Position numbers and translations under genes: made by a program. From Clostridiales bacterium (lineage in GTDB: Bacteria > Bacillota > Clostridia > Oscillospirales > Oscillospiraceae), in contig SFFE01000003.1 of NCBI GenBank assembly GCA_004556965.1, positions 1 through 64,000 on the forward strand: DNA of 64,000 nt, in the 5' to 3' direction. A model generated the notes under the pieces. It saw only the letters and a program-made list of their open reading frames with translations. It was not told the origin of the DNA and did not search any database. Of this stretch, positions 51,293-59,955 are shown piece by piece. Positions within the stretch are counted from its first letter, which is position 1; every line of letters begins with the position of its first letter.

Positions 51293-52216
51293 ATGAGGAT
51301 CGTGTTCATGGGCACGCCGGACTTTGCTGAAGTCTCGCTCCGCCGTCTACTGGATGAGCGGTTTGATGTGGTCGGCGTATTCACACAGCCGGATAAGCCC
51401 AAAAATCGCGGCATGAAGCTCGCGGCCAGCCCGGTCAAGGAACTGGCGCTGCAGGCGGGTATCCCGGTGTTCCAGCCGGGAAAAATGCGCGACGGCGCGG
51501 CTTTGGAGCAGGTTCAGAGCCTCCGGCCGGATATTCTCGTCGTTGTGGCGTACGGAAAGATCCTGCCGGACGAGATTCTGGCCGTGCCGAAGTACGGCGC
51601 GATCAACGTGCATGGCTCGCTGCTGCCGCAGTACCGGGGCGCCGCGCCCATCCAGTGGGCGGTGCTGAACGGCGATACGCGCACGGGTGTGACGACCATG
51701 TATCTCGACCGGGAAATGGACACCGGCGACGTGATCTTCACGGACGAGACCGAGATCGGCGCGTATGAGACGGCGGGCGAGCTGTTCGACAGACTGGCGG
51801 AGATGGGCGCTGCGCTGCTCACGCGCACGCTGCGCGCGATCGAAGCGGGCACCGCGCCGCGCACGCCGCAGGAGCACGCCAGGGCGACCTACACCCGGCC
51901 GCTGGATAAGAGTCTGTGTCCCATCGACTGGAACCGTGCGCCGCGCGAGATCGTCAAGCACGTCTGCGGCCTGTGCCCGTGGCCGGTCGCCACGGCGGAG
52001 CTCAACGGGACGAATTTCAAGATTTTCCGCGTGGAATATGCCGAGCGGAAAACGGCGCGTGCCCCCGGCAGCATCGTCGCCGTCGGGAAGGACGGCATTA
52101 CGGTCGCCTGCGCGGGCGGGGAGACAGTCCGCATCACCGAGCTGCAGGCGCCGGGAAAGAAACGGATGCGCGCGGCGGACTATCTGCTCGGCCATCCGAT
52201 GCAAATTGAGGAATGA
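51293..52216 (+). CDS. fmt: methionyl-tRNA formyltransferase
   Basis: 307-aa enzyme that formylates initiator Met-tRNA. RIVFMGTPDFAEVSL, INVHGSLLPQYRGAAPIQW (folate site with SLLPxYRG) and DTGDVIF are diagnostic; the C-terminal OB-like tRNA-binding domain starts near residue 205. ATG 51293 lies 10 bases from GGAGG; a TTG at 51284 is too close. It overlaps rsmB by 4 bases. Confidence 0.96.
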   Translation: MRIVFMGTPDFAEVSLRRLLDERFDVVGVFTQPDKPKNRGMKLAASPVKELALQAGIPVFQPGKMRDGAALEQVQSLRPDILVVVAYGKILPDEILAVPKYGAINVHGSLLPQYRGAAPIQWAVLNGDTRTGVTTMYLDREMDTGDVIFTDETEIGAYETAGELFDRLAEMGAALLTRTLRAIEAGTAPRTPQEHARATYTRPLDKSLCPIDWNRAPREIVKHVCGLCPWPVATAELNGTNFKIFRVEYAERKTARAPGSIVAVGKDGITVACAGGETVRITELQAPGKKRMRAADYLLGHPMQIEE

Positions 52217-53541
52217 CGATGGCAGCAACTGCCCGCGAAGCGGCACTGACCGCTCTGGAAAAGTGGAGAAAAAACGGCGCGTGGTCGGACGCGGCGCTCG
52301 CAAGCGTGATCGCCAAGGCGCAGCTCGACGCGCGCGACGCGGCGCTGGCGTCCCGCATCTGCTACGGAACGCTGCAAAATCTCGCGCTGCTGGATTTTTA
52401 TATTGCGGCGTTTTCCACAACGCCGCCGCAGAAGCTGGAGCCGAAGGTGCTCGATCTTCTGCGCATATCGGCGTATCAGATTCTGTTGATGGACAAGGTT
52501 CCGCCCAGCGCGGCGGTAAACGAGGCGGTTGCGCTCTGCAAGCGCAGCGGCTGCGCGCGGGCGTCCGGTTTGGTGAACGCCGTGCTGCGGCGTATCTCTG
52601 AGCACAGGGACAGCCTGCCCGAAATCCACGGAAAGGGGACGGCGGAGTATCTCGCCACAAAATACAGCCATCCGCTCTGGCTCGTGCAGGAGTGGGCCGC
52701 GGCGCATGGATACGCCTTTGCCGAGGCGGCGCTGCGCGCCGACAATGCGCCGGCGCCGGTCTGCATCCAGACCAACACCCTGAAAACGGATGTGAAAACG
52801 CTGCAAAGCAGTCTGCAAGGTCAGGGCTTTGCCGTGCGGACGCAGGATCGCCTGCCGGACGCGCTGGTGTGCGGCGGCGGAAATCTTGCTGCGAGCGACG
52901 CCTTCCGGGACGGGTGGTTTTATGTACAGGACGCGGCGGCGAAGCTTGCCGTCCTGGCAGCCGATCCGCAGCCGGGGATGCGCGTGCTCGACGCCTGCGC
53001 CGCTCCCGGCGGGAAGAGCTTCAGCGCCGCCGTTCAAATGCAGGGACGGGGAAGCATCCTCTCCTGCGACATTCACGAAAACAAGCTCAAGCGCGTGCGC
53101 GAGAGCGCGCAGCGCTTGGGAATCTCGATTTTGGAAACCGCCGCGATGGACGCGCGAACGCCGCTCGGAAGCCTGCGTGAAAGCGCAGACGTCGTGCTGG
53201 CGGACGTGCCGTGCTCCGGGCTGGGCGTGATCCGCAAAAAGCCCGAGATCCGCTACAAAGACCCGGCGGAGCTGGAGAACCTGCCAGAGATCCAGAGCGC
53301 GATCCTGAGCGGATTGGCCGGCTGCGTAAAGCCCGGCGGTGTGCTTCTGTACTCCACGTGCACGGTTCGAAAGCGGGAAAACGAGGACGTGGTCCGTGCG
53401 TTTCTGTCCGGACGTCCGGAATTCGCGCCGGAGCCGTTTTCGGCTGCGGGCGTGGACGCGCCGGACGGCATGTGTACGCTCTGGCCGCATCTGCATGACA
53501 CGGACGGATTTTTCATCTGTAAGCTGAGGAAACGGGTATGA
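52213..53541 (+). CDS. rsmB: 16S rRNA (cytosine(967)-C(5))-methyltransferase
   Basis: 442-aa SAM-dependent rRNA methyltransferase. A NusB-like RNA-binding domain covers residues 1-140; the Rossmann methyltransferase domain follows with VLDACAAPGGKS (SAM site), DVPCSGLGVIRKKPEIR (motif IV Cys) and YSTCTV (motif VI catalytic Cys). ATG codons at 52213 and 52219 are both usable. It overlaps rlmN by 4 bases. Confidence 0.95.
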   Translation: MTMAATAREAALTALEKWRKNGAWSDAALASVIAKAQLDARDAALASRICYGTLQNLALLDFYIAAFSTTPPQKLEPKVLDLLRISAYQILLMDKVPPSAAVNEAVALCKRSGCARASGLVNAVLRRISEHRDSLPEIHGKGTAEYLATKYSHPLWLVQEWAAAHGYAFAEAALRADNAPAPVCIQTNTLKTDVKTLQSSLQGQGFAVRTQDRLPDALVCGGGNLAASDAFRDGWFYVQDAAAKLAVLAADPQPGMRVLDACAAPGGKSFSAAVQMQGRGSILSCDIHENKLKRVRESAQRLGISILETAAMDARTPLGSLRESADVVLADVPCSGLGVIRKKPEIRYKDPAELENLPEIQSAILSGLAGCVKPGGVLLYSTCTVRKRENEDVVRAFLSGRPEFAPEPFSAAGVDAPDGMCTLWPHLHDTDGFFICKLRKRV

Positions 53542-54569
53542 GAGACATCAAAGCGATGCTCCCCGACGAGATCGCAGCCGCACTGGCGGAGCTGGGGGAG
53601 CCGAAGTACCGGGCTAAGCAGATCTTTCAGTGGCTTGCGCGCGGCGTGGAGTCGTTCGACGAGATGACGGACGTATCCAAAAAACTGCGCGAAACGCTGA
53701 AGCGGGAATTTTTTATCACAAAGCTCAAAATGCTCCGCAAACAGGTCTCCAGCATTGACGGCACGATCAAATATCTCTGGGAGCTGCCGGACGGCAACGC
53801 GGTGGAGACCGTTGTGATGCAGTACCGCCACGGCAACACCATCTGCATCTCCTCGCAGGTCGGCTGCCGGCAGGGGTGCGCGTTCTGCGCCTCGACCATC
53901 GGCGGACTGATTCGGGGACTGGAAAGCTCGGAAATGCTCGACGAGGTGTTGTATTCCGAGCGGGAATCTGGCCTGAAGATCTCCAACATCGTGCTCATGG
54001 GCATTGGCGAGCCGCTGGACAATTTCGACAACGTGATCCGCTTTCTGCGTTTGGTCAACCATCCGGATGGCGAGAATATCGGTATGCGGCATATTTCGCT
54101 CTCCACCTGCGGCCTGACCGAGCGGTTTGACGAGCTGGCGGACTTGAATCTGCAGCTGACCCTGTCGGTCTCGCTGCACGCGCCGGACGATGAGACGCGC
54201 TCCAGGATTATGCCCGCCAACCGCGGGCGCGGCGTAGAGCAGCTCATTTCCGCGTGCAGCCGGTATTACGAAAAGACCGGGCGGCGCATCTCGTTTGAAT
54301 ACGCGATGATCGACGGCGTGAACGATACGCCGTACCACGCAAAGCTGCTTGCGCAGCATGCGAAGCGCGTGTGCGCACATGTCAATCTGATCCCGCTCAA
54401 TCACGTGGAGGAGCGGCAGTTTGCCCCGTCCACGCCGGAGCATATGAAAGCGTTTATCCGCGTTCTGGAGGAGGCGGGCGTAAATGTGACGGTGCGCCGC
54501 CGGCTTGGCAGCGACGTGGACGCTTCGTGCGGCCAGCTCCGGAAGAAAGTGGCCGAAAACCGGGCGTAA
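53538..54569 (+). CDS. rlmN: dual-specificity 23S rRNA/tRNA (adenine-C2)-methyltransferase
   Basis: 343-aa radical-SAM methyltransferase for A2503 of 23S rRNA and A37 of some tRNAs. The cluster motif is CRQGCAFC near residue 115, with QVGC just before; the catalytic methyl-carrying Cys is in the C-terminal ASCGQLRKK. SLGEPLDNFDN-like GIGEPLDNFDNV and STCGLTERF also fit. It is in a coupled run with rsmB and precedes the stp-prkC-rsgA block. Confidence 0.96.
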   Translation: MRDIKAMLPDEIAAALAELGEPKYRAKQIFQWLARGVESFDEMTDVSKKLRETLKREFFITKLKMLRKQVSSIDGTIKYLWELPDGNAVETVVMQYRHGNTICISSQVGCRQGCAFCASTIGGLIRGLESSEMLDEVLYSERESGLKISNIVLMGIGEPLDNFDNVIRFLRLVNHPDGENIGMRHISLSTCGLTERFDELADLNLQLTLSVSLHAPDDETRSRIMPANRGRGVEQLISACSRYYEKTGRRISFEYAMIDGVNDTPYHAKLLAQHAKRVCAHVNLIPLNHVEERQFAPSTPEHMKAFIRVLEEAGVNVTVRRRLGSDVDASCGQLRKKVAENRA

Positions 54570-54592
54570 CGCCGGGGGAGTTGAGGAAAAGC

Positions 54593-55333
54593 ATGAAAAG
54601 CTATGCGCTGACGGACAAAGGGAACGTCCGGAAGGAAAATCAGGACTGCGTTTTGGTGACGGAGATCCGCTCCAAGGGCTGTCTTGCCGCCGTGGTGTGC
54701 GACGGCATGGGCGGCATTCACGGCGGCAGGCTGGCGAGCGAGCTGGCGGTGTCGGCGTTTATGGCGGATTTTCGCAAAAGCCTGCTGCGCAGCACGGAAC
54801 GCCGGCCGGATCTTGCGGCGCTGCTGCAAAACGCCTGTGCGGAAGCCAACCGCGTGGTGTATCAGTACTCATGCTCGAATACGGAGTGCGCGGGCATGGG
54901 CACGACGATCGTGGCCGCGGCGGTTCGCGGCGGCGTGGCGCAGATTCTCAGCGTCGGCGACAGCCGCGCTTATCGGATCACGCGACGGGGCATCGTGCAG
55001 ATCACCAAGGACCACTCATTGGTTGAGGATATGGTCGACCGCGGCGAGCTTACCCGCGCGCAGGCGCGAAACCACCCGAAGAAGAACTTCATCACCCGCG
55101 CCTTGGGTGTGGATGCGCAGGTGCGTGCGGATGGGTTTACCGTCCGGCTCCGCCCCGGCGAGCGGCTGCTGCTCTGCTCGGACGGGCTGTCGAACGCGCT
55201 GACGGACGAGACACTGTACCGGCTCTGCCGCTCCGGCCGTAGTCCGGAAAAGGTGTGCCGCCGCCTGATTCAGCATGCGCTCTGCGGCGGTGCGCGCGAC
55301 AATGTGACGGCGGCACTCATTATGCGCTGGTAA
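54593..55333 (+). CDS. stp: PP2C-family protein serine/threonine phosphatase
   Basis: 246-aa metal-dependent phosphatase that opposes the PASTA kinase. Motifs: TDKGNVRKENQD, VVCDGMGGIHGG, SVGDSRAYRI, DHSLVEDMVDRGEL, LCSDGLSNAL and ARDNVTAALI, supplying the Asp ligands of the two-metal site. ATG 54593 has TTGAGGAAAA ahead. Order stp-prkC-rsgA matches Bacillus prpC-prkC-cpgA. Confidence 0.95.
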   Translation: MKSYALTDKGNVRKENQDCVLVTEIRSKGCLAAVVCDGMGGIHGGRLASELAVSAFMADFRKSLLRSTERRPDLAALLQNACAEANRVVYQYSCSNTECAGMGTTIVAAAVRGGVAQILSVGDSRAYRITRRGIVQITKDHSLVEDMVDRGELTRAQARNHPKKNFITRALGVDAQVRADGFTVRLRPGERLLLCSDGLSNALTDETLYRLCRSGRSPEKVCRRLIQHALCGGARDNVTAALIMRW

Positions 55334-55372
55334 TGCTGCTGTGCTGAGATACGGCCTCTTGGGAGGATGCAT

Positions 55373-57076
55373 ATGGATCAATCGAAGAACAAATACATTG
55401 GGCAAATGCTCGACAACCGCTACGAGATTCTCGAAGTCATCGGCAGCGGCGGCATGTCCGTTGTCTATAAAGCGCTGTGCCACCGGCTGAACCGCTATGT
55501 CGCCATAAAAATTCTGCGGGAGAACATGGCGCAGGATGCGGAGCTCAAGAGCCGGTTTCAGACGGAGGCGCAGGCCGTCGCCATGCTGTCGCACCCGAAT
55601 ATCGTTGCGGTGTACGACGTCAGCCATTCCGATGATCTGGAGTATATTGTCATGGAGCTGCTGGAAGGCGTTACGCTCAAGCAATATATGGCCGAGAAGG
55701 GGCCGATGGGCTGGCAGGAGACGCTGTTTTTCGCAACGCAGATCTGCAAGGCGCTGCAGCACGCGCATGAGCACGGCATCGTCCACCGCGACATCAAGCC
55801 GCAGAACATCATGATCGACAAGGACGGCGTGGTCAAGGTTGCCGATTTCGGCATCGCCGCGCTGGAGAACATCAAAGAGGACAGAACGGGGACAGCCATC
55901 GGCTCGGTGCACTACATCGCGCCGGAGCAGGCCAAGGGGCTGGACGCCGACGCCCGCAGCGATCTCTATTCGCTGGGCGTCGTGATGTACGAGATGCTCA
56001 CCGGCCGCCTGCCGTATGACGCGGACACGCCGGAGGAGATCGCGCTGAAGCACATTTCCGGCACTGCGCCCATGCCGCGCGAAAGCAACGACGCCATTCC
56101 GGAGGAGCTGGAACGCATCACGATGAAGGCGATGAACGCCGACCTTGCCAAGCGCTATCAGTCAGCTGCCGAGATGCTGGCCGATCTGGATGCATTCAAG
56201 AAAGAGCAGAATCAGCGCCGCATCGATGCAGAGCGTGCCGAGCGCCGCGCGCGCCATCAGGAGCGTGAACCGTTCTTCGGCGTTTCGAAAGAACTGACGG
56301 ACGAGCAGTATGCCCGCCGCCGGAAGCGCGCAAAGCGCGTCAGCTTCTTCACGGGGCTGTTTGCGGTCAGCGTGGTCGTGATCGGGCTGTGCGTTTTTCT
56401 GTGGGAGTATATGCTGCGCGATCTGTTCAGCGTGGCGGAGCGGATCGACGTTCCGAACTTTACAGGCAAATCCTATGAGGACGTTGTCAACAGTAAGGAA
56501 TATGACAAGTTCCATTTCACAGTCGTGTATACGGTAGACCCGAAAGTGAAGGAGGGTGTTATCATCCGCCAGGACCCGGAGGCGGGCAAGAGCATGATGG
56601 TCGTCTCCGAGGGCATTGACGTGCAGCTCACGGTCAGCACCGGCGTGGTCATGACGGAAATCCCTTATGTCATCAACTGGGACTACCGTGAAGCGACGCA
56701 GGAGCTGCGGGAGGCGGGCTTCTTTGTCCAGACGGAGATTCAGGCATCCACCAGCGTGACGAAGGACTACGTCATCAGCGTCGATCCCGCACCGGGCGAG
56801 AGTCTGGCCGCCGGTTCGACGGTGTATCTCGTCGTCAGCGGCGGTCCGGAGCTGCGCACCGTGACGATGCCGGACCTTACGAATCTCACGGAATCCGCTG
56901 CGATCGCACGCATCGAGAGCAACGGTCTCACCTTCGGCGGCGCGTATAAGGAGGCCAACGACGCGCCCGCCGGAACGGTGTTCAAGCAGAGCGCGACAGC
57001 ATATTCTGACATTGCGGAATTTTCGAAAATCTATATTTGGGTCTCCACCGGTCCGGCGGACACGGCGGAGCCGTAA
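55373..57076 (+). CDS. prkC: PASTA-domain serine/threonine protein kinase
   Basis: 567-aa membrane kinase. The cytosolic kinase domain (15-275) has GSGGMSVVYKA, AIKIL (Lys), HRDIKPQNIM, ADFGIAAL (DFG) and APEQAKG. A charged juxtamembrane linker leads to one membrane helix (about 328-350), then three extracellular PASTA repeats that sense muropeptides. It controls growth, wall synthesis and, in Bacillus, spore germination. ATG 55373 is preferred to 55367 because GGGAGG would abut the latter. rsgA follows at 18 bases. Confidence 0.95.
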   Translation: MDQSKNKYIGQMLDNRYEILEVIGSGGMSVVYKALCHRLNRYVAIKILRENMAQDAELKSRFQTEAQAVAMLSHPNIVAVYDVSHSDDLEYIVMELLEGVTLKQYMAEKGPMGWQETLFFATQICKALQHAHEHGIVHRDIKPQNIMIDKDGVVKVADFGIAALENIKEDRTGTAIGSVHYIAPEQAKGLDADARSDLYSLGVVMYEMLTGRLPYDADTPEEIALKHISGTAPMPRESNDAIPEELERITMKAMNADLAKRYQSAAEMLADLDAFKKEQNQRRIDAERAERRARHQEREPFFGVSKELTDEQYARRRKRAKRVSFFTGLFAVSVVVIGLCVFLWEYMLRDLFSVAERIDVPNFTGKSYEDVVNSKEYDKFHFTVVYTVDPKVKEGVIIRQDPEAGKSMMVVSEGIDVQLTVSTGVVMTEIPYVINWDYREATQELREAGFFVQTEIQASTSVTKDYVISVDPAPGESLAAGSTVYLVVSGGPELRTVTMPDLTNLTESAAIARIESNGLTFGGAYKEANDAPAGTVFKQSATAYSDIAEFSKIYIWVSTGPADTAEP

Positions 57077-57094
57077 AACAGGAGCGGCACAGCT

Positions 57095-57982
57095 ATGGCA
57101 CAAGGCGTCATCATCAAATCCCTGAGCGGGTTTTATACCGTCAGCGTCGGCAATTCCATCGTGGAATGCAAGGCCAGAGGCCGGTTTCGGCACGACGGCT
57201 TCAGCCCGCTGGTGGGCGACCGCGTGGAGGTGACGGTGGACGCGCAGGGGAAAGGGCGCATCGACGCCGTGCTGGAGCGGCGCAACTATTTCATCCGTCC
57301 CGCTGTGGCGAACGTCGATCAGATCGTGATGTTTGCCGCCGCGGTCAACCCGGTGACCGATCCGTTTTTGATCGACCGCGTCGTGGCCATTGCGGAGAAT
57401 GCCGGGTGCGAGACGGTGATCTGCCTGAACAAATGCGACCTGGATCCGGCCGAGCGGCTGTATGAGATTTACCGCACCGTGGGCTGCCGCGTGATCTGTA
57501 CGAGCGCCGCGACCGGCCTTGGCATAGACGCGCTGCGCGACGCGATCCGCGGCAAGACCAGTGCATTCACCGGCAACTCCGGCGTGGGCAAGTCCAGCAT
57601 TCTTAACCGGCTGATGCCGGAGCTGCAGATTCAGACAGGCGCCGTGAGTGAAAAGCTCGGCCGCGGCAAGCATACGACCCGTCATGTGGAGCTTTATGCA
57701 CTCGGCGAGGAGACCTATGTGGCCGATACGCCCGGCTTTGCGTCGTTCGAGGTCGATATGATCGAGCCGATCTCCTGTGAAAACCTCCAGTATGCGTTCC
57801 GGGAATTTCGCCCGTACATCGGGCAGTGCCGGTTTTCCGACTGCGCGCACCTGCACGAGCCGGGCTGCGCCGTGCTGGAGGCGCTGGCGGCGGGGAAGAT
57901 CGCGCCGGAGCGCCACCAGAGCTATGCAAAGCTCTATGAGATCGCACAAAATACCCATGAATGGGAGAAAAAGAAGACCTGA
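57095..57982 (+). CDS. rsgA: ribosome small-subunit GTPase RsgA
   Basis: 295-aa circularly permuted GTPase helping 30S maturation. An OB domain (1-70) precedes the permuted G domain with G4 NKCDLD, G1 GNSGVGKSS and G3 DTPGF, then the zinc motif with Cys/His in CRFSDCAHLHEPGC. It ends the stp-prkC-rsgA run and is closed by a long-stem terminator. Confidence 0.96.
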   Translation: MAQGVIIKSLSGFYTVSVGNSIVECKARGRFRHDGFSPLVGDRVEVTVDAQGKGRIDAVLERRNYFIRPAVANVDQIVMFAAAVNPVTDPFLIDRVVAIAENAGCETVICLNKCDLDPAERLYEIYRTVGCRVICTSAATGLGIDALRDAIRGKTSAFTGNSGVGKSSILNRLMPELQIQTGAVSEKLGRGKHTTRHVELYALGEETYVADTPGFASFEVDMIEPISCENLQYAFREFRPYIGQCRFSDCAHLHEPGCAVLEALAAGKIAPERHQSYAKLYEIAQNTHEWEKKKT

Positions 57983-57997
57983 AGCGGAACATAGAAG

Positions 57998-58048
57998 CCG
58001 CCCTTCGCATAAGATGTAAGGAGTATCTGGATGCGAAGGGCGGTTTTT
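57998..58048 (+). terminator. terminator after rsgA
   Basis: 13-bp perfect stem CCGCCCTTCGCAT (57998-58010 with 58031-58043), 20-nt loop, T5. The loop holds an AAGGAG and the distal arm an ATG, so a short 29-codon frame could begin inside it, but I see no reason to call it. Confidence 0.88.
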
Positions 58049-58050
58049 GT

Positions 58051-58206
58051 ATGTATAAACGGCGGCGGATTCGATGTCTGCTCGGCATCTTCTGCATCGT
58101 TGTCGGCATCCTCATTATTCTGAGTATGATTTTACCGGCCGGATTCTGGTGGTTCATTCTGGGCGTTGCGCTCATTGCCGCCGGGGTCTGGTGCGTCCGA
58201 TGTTGA
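58051..58206 (+). CDS. small two-helix membrane protein, 51 aa
   Basis: Open frame starting 2 bases after the T-run of the rsgA terminator: a basic head (MYKRRRIRC) then two hydrophobic helices (LLGIFCIVVGILIILSMIL and FWWFILGVALIAAGVW). The positive-inside head and paired helices look like a real micro-membrane protein of the sort common near sporulation genes. The ribosome binding site is weak (GAAGGG within the terminator arm), so expression would need read-through or a sporulation promoter. It lies 15 bases ahead of spoVM. I do not recognise the family with certainty. Confidence 0.5.
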   Translation: MYKRRRIRCLLGIFCIVVGILIILSMILPAGFWWFILGVALIAAGVWCVRC

Positions 58207-58221
58207 AGAAGGAGTGACGAA

Positions 58222-58293
58222 ATGAGAATCGTAGTGTGGAAAATGCCCGCGTTCCTCTCCAAGTGCTTCCGAAAGCTGTTCGTGCGCGAATAA
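58222..58293 (+). CDS. spoVM: stage V sporulation protein SpoVM
   Basis: A 23-codon gene with an excellent ribosome binding site (AAGGAGTG, 7 bases before ATG). The peptide starts MRIVVWKMPAFLSK and ends CFRKLFVRE. The Lys-x-Pro-x-Phe-Leu core followed by a short basic amphipathic helix is the SpoVM pattern (Bacillus: MKFYTIKLPKFLGG...). SpoVM binds the convex outer forespore membrane and recruits the SpoIVA coat base. Position just downstream of stp-prkC-rsgA agrees with Bacillus, where spoVM follows prpC-prkC-cpgA-rpe-thiN. Identification rests on this pattern plus synteny. Confidence 0.8.
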   Translation: MRIVVWKMPAFLSKCFRKLFVRE

Positions 58294-58344
58294 GCGTGGC
58301 ACGTCCGGCATAAGAATGTACAAAAATGACAAGGAGCGTCTGGT

Positions 58345-59865
58345 ATGGAATTGCAACTGGAAAAGCAGAAACGGATGGTGTATGAAAAGGTGTTGGATCG
58401 GACTGCAGAGGAAACCTGCAGCGCCGATTTCGTGGTTCCGGATGCGCTGGCGGACGTCGGCGCCCTGCTGATGACAGAGGGCTCCTTTTCCCTGTGGAAG
58501 CTGGACTTTTCGGAAAAGAACGCAGACATTGAAGGGCGCATCCATGCCAGCGTGTGCTACACGGAGGAGCAGACCGGCGCGATCTGCAGCTTCCCGGTGG
58601 AGCTGCCCGTGAAAATGAGCGTCAGCGCCGAAACGCGCTCGCCCGATGTGCGTCCGTTTGCCGTGTGCACGGTATCGGAGCTGGAATCACAGATCGTCAA
58701 CTCCCGCAAGGTGCGCACGCGGGCGCGGCTTAGCGTGCATCTGCGCGCTTACCGTGCCGGAACGATGGAGTTGGCCGGCGGCGTGGCGTGCGGGGAGCAG
58801 AAGATTTTTACCAACTGCGTCCCGCACCGGTTTCACGCGCCGGTCGCGGTAGAGGAGAAGACGTTCACCATTTCCGAGGAACACCCCTTCCGTCTTTCGC
58901 GCCCGGAAAACGATCAGCTTCTGAGCCACGCGGAGACGGTGCAGCTTGACGAGCAGAAGATCGTCGGCAGTAAGGTGATTTTGCAGGGGAAGGTTGTCAC
59001 CACGGTGCTCTACCGGCAGACGGATCGGGCCATACCGGTGACGGAAGTGTTTGAAACGCCGTTCTCGCAGATGATCGAGTCCGGCGCGGACGGCGAGCTG
59101 AGCCATGTGCGCACGCGCGTGCAGCTCACAGCGGCGTATCAGGAGGTTTCCAGTTCGCTCGGCGCACACGGCGGGCTGCAGGTGGAGTACCATCTGGTGG
59201 CGCAGACGGTGTGTCTGGCGGAGGTAGAGGCGACCTGTGTCTCCGACGCTTACAGCAATGCGGTGCAGCTCCGGCTCGCCATGCAGGAGCAGCCGGTCAT
59301 CCAGGTTTCGCTGCTAGAGCCGGTGCGCGCGGTGGCGGAGGACGCCGTCGAGGTCACCGGAGAAGGCTTTTCGGTCTGCGGCAGCCGGTGCGCGCTGCAG
59401 TCGGCTGCGGCGGAGGACGGCGCCGTTTCCGGGAGTCTCTCGGTCACAGTGCTGCTCGCATCGGCGGACGGGGCAATTTCGGCAGTCCATAAGGAAGTTC
59501 GCTTTTCGCAGCCGATTGTCACAGATGGCCGGGTCGAAATTGCCGCGGTGCGTCCGGAGGAGCCGTATCTTGCCATGACGGCGGGCGCGGTTTCCGTGCG
59601 CATACCGGTGACGATCGAGACGTTTGCGGTGCAGGAGCAAAAACTGCGGCAGGTTTCGGAGATTACCTGCGGCGAGGAGCCGACCGCGTTCGACAGTCTC
59701 CCGTCGCTGACCGTCGTCCGGCCTGACGCGGCGTGCTCGCTCTGGGAACTGGCAAAACGCTATTGCTCCAGCGTCGAGACCATCCGGGCCGTCAACGGAT
59801 TGGGCGACGGCGCGGAGGGATGCGAAATGCCGCAATTTTTGCTGATTCCCAAGACCAGGGCGTAG
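58345..59865 (+). CDS. SPOCS (DUF3794) and LysM domain sporulation protein
   Basis: 506 aa. It opens LEKQKRMVYEKVLDRTAEET, typical of DUF3794 proteins, with repeated SPOCS-like beta modules across residues 20-440 and a C-terminal LysM-like segment (CSLWELAKRYCSSVETIRAVNGL, given in part). Such proteins associate with the spore coat or cortex. CAAGGAGCG precedes ATG 58345. It follows spoVM, supporting a sporulation cluster. Confidence 0.86.
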   Translation: MELQLEKQKRMVYEKVLDRTAEETCSADFVVPDALADVGALLMTEGSFSLWKLDFSEKNADIEGRIHASVCYTEEQTGAICSFPVELPVKMSVSAETRSPDVRPFAVCTVSELESQIVNSRKVRTRARLSVHLRAYRAGTMELAGGVACGEQKIFTNCVPHRFHAPVAVEEKTFTISEEHPFRLSRPENDQLLSHAETVQLDEQKIVGSKVILQGKVVTTVLYRQTDRAIPVTEVFETPFSQMIESGADGELSHVRTRVQLTAAYQEVSSSLGAHGGLQVEYHLVAQTVCLAEVEATCVSDAYSNAVQLRLAMQEQPVIQVSLLEPVRAVAEDAVEVTGEGFSVCGSRCALQSAAAEDGAVSGSLSVTVLLASADGAISAVHKEVRFSQPIVTDGRVEIAAVRPEEPYLAMTAGAVSVRIPVTIETFAVQEQKLRQVSEITCGEEPTAFDSLPSLTVVRPDAACSLWELAKRYCSSVETIRAVNGLGDGAEGCEMPQFLLIPKTRA

Positions 59866-59892
59866 ATCCCCGGCAAATCAGTTGAATTTTTC

Positions 59893-59921
59893 TTGCCACG
59901 CGGAAAAGAGTGTGCTACACT
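59893..59921 (+). promoter_or_regulatory. yebC promoter
   Basis: TTGCCA (59893-59898), 17-bp spacer, TACACT (59916-59921), 34 bases before the start codon. Confidence 0.75.
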
Positions 59922-59955
59922 ATATAAAGCATTTTTGACAAGAGGAGTTGGAACC

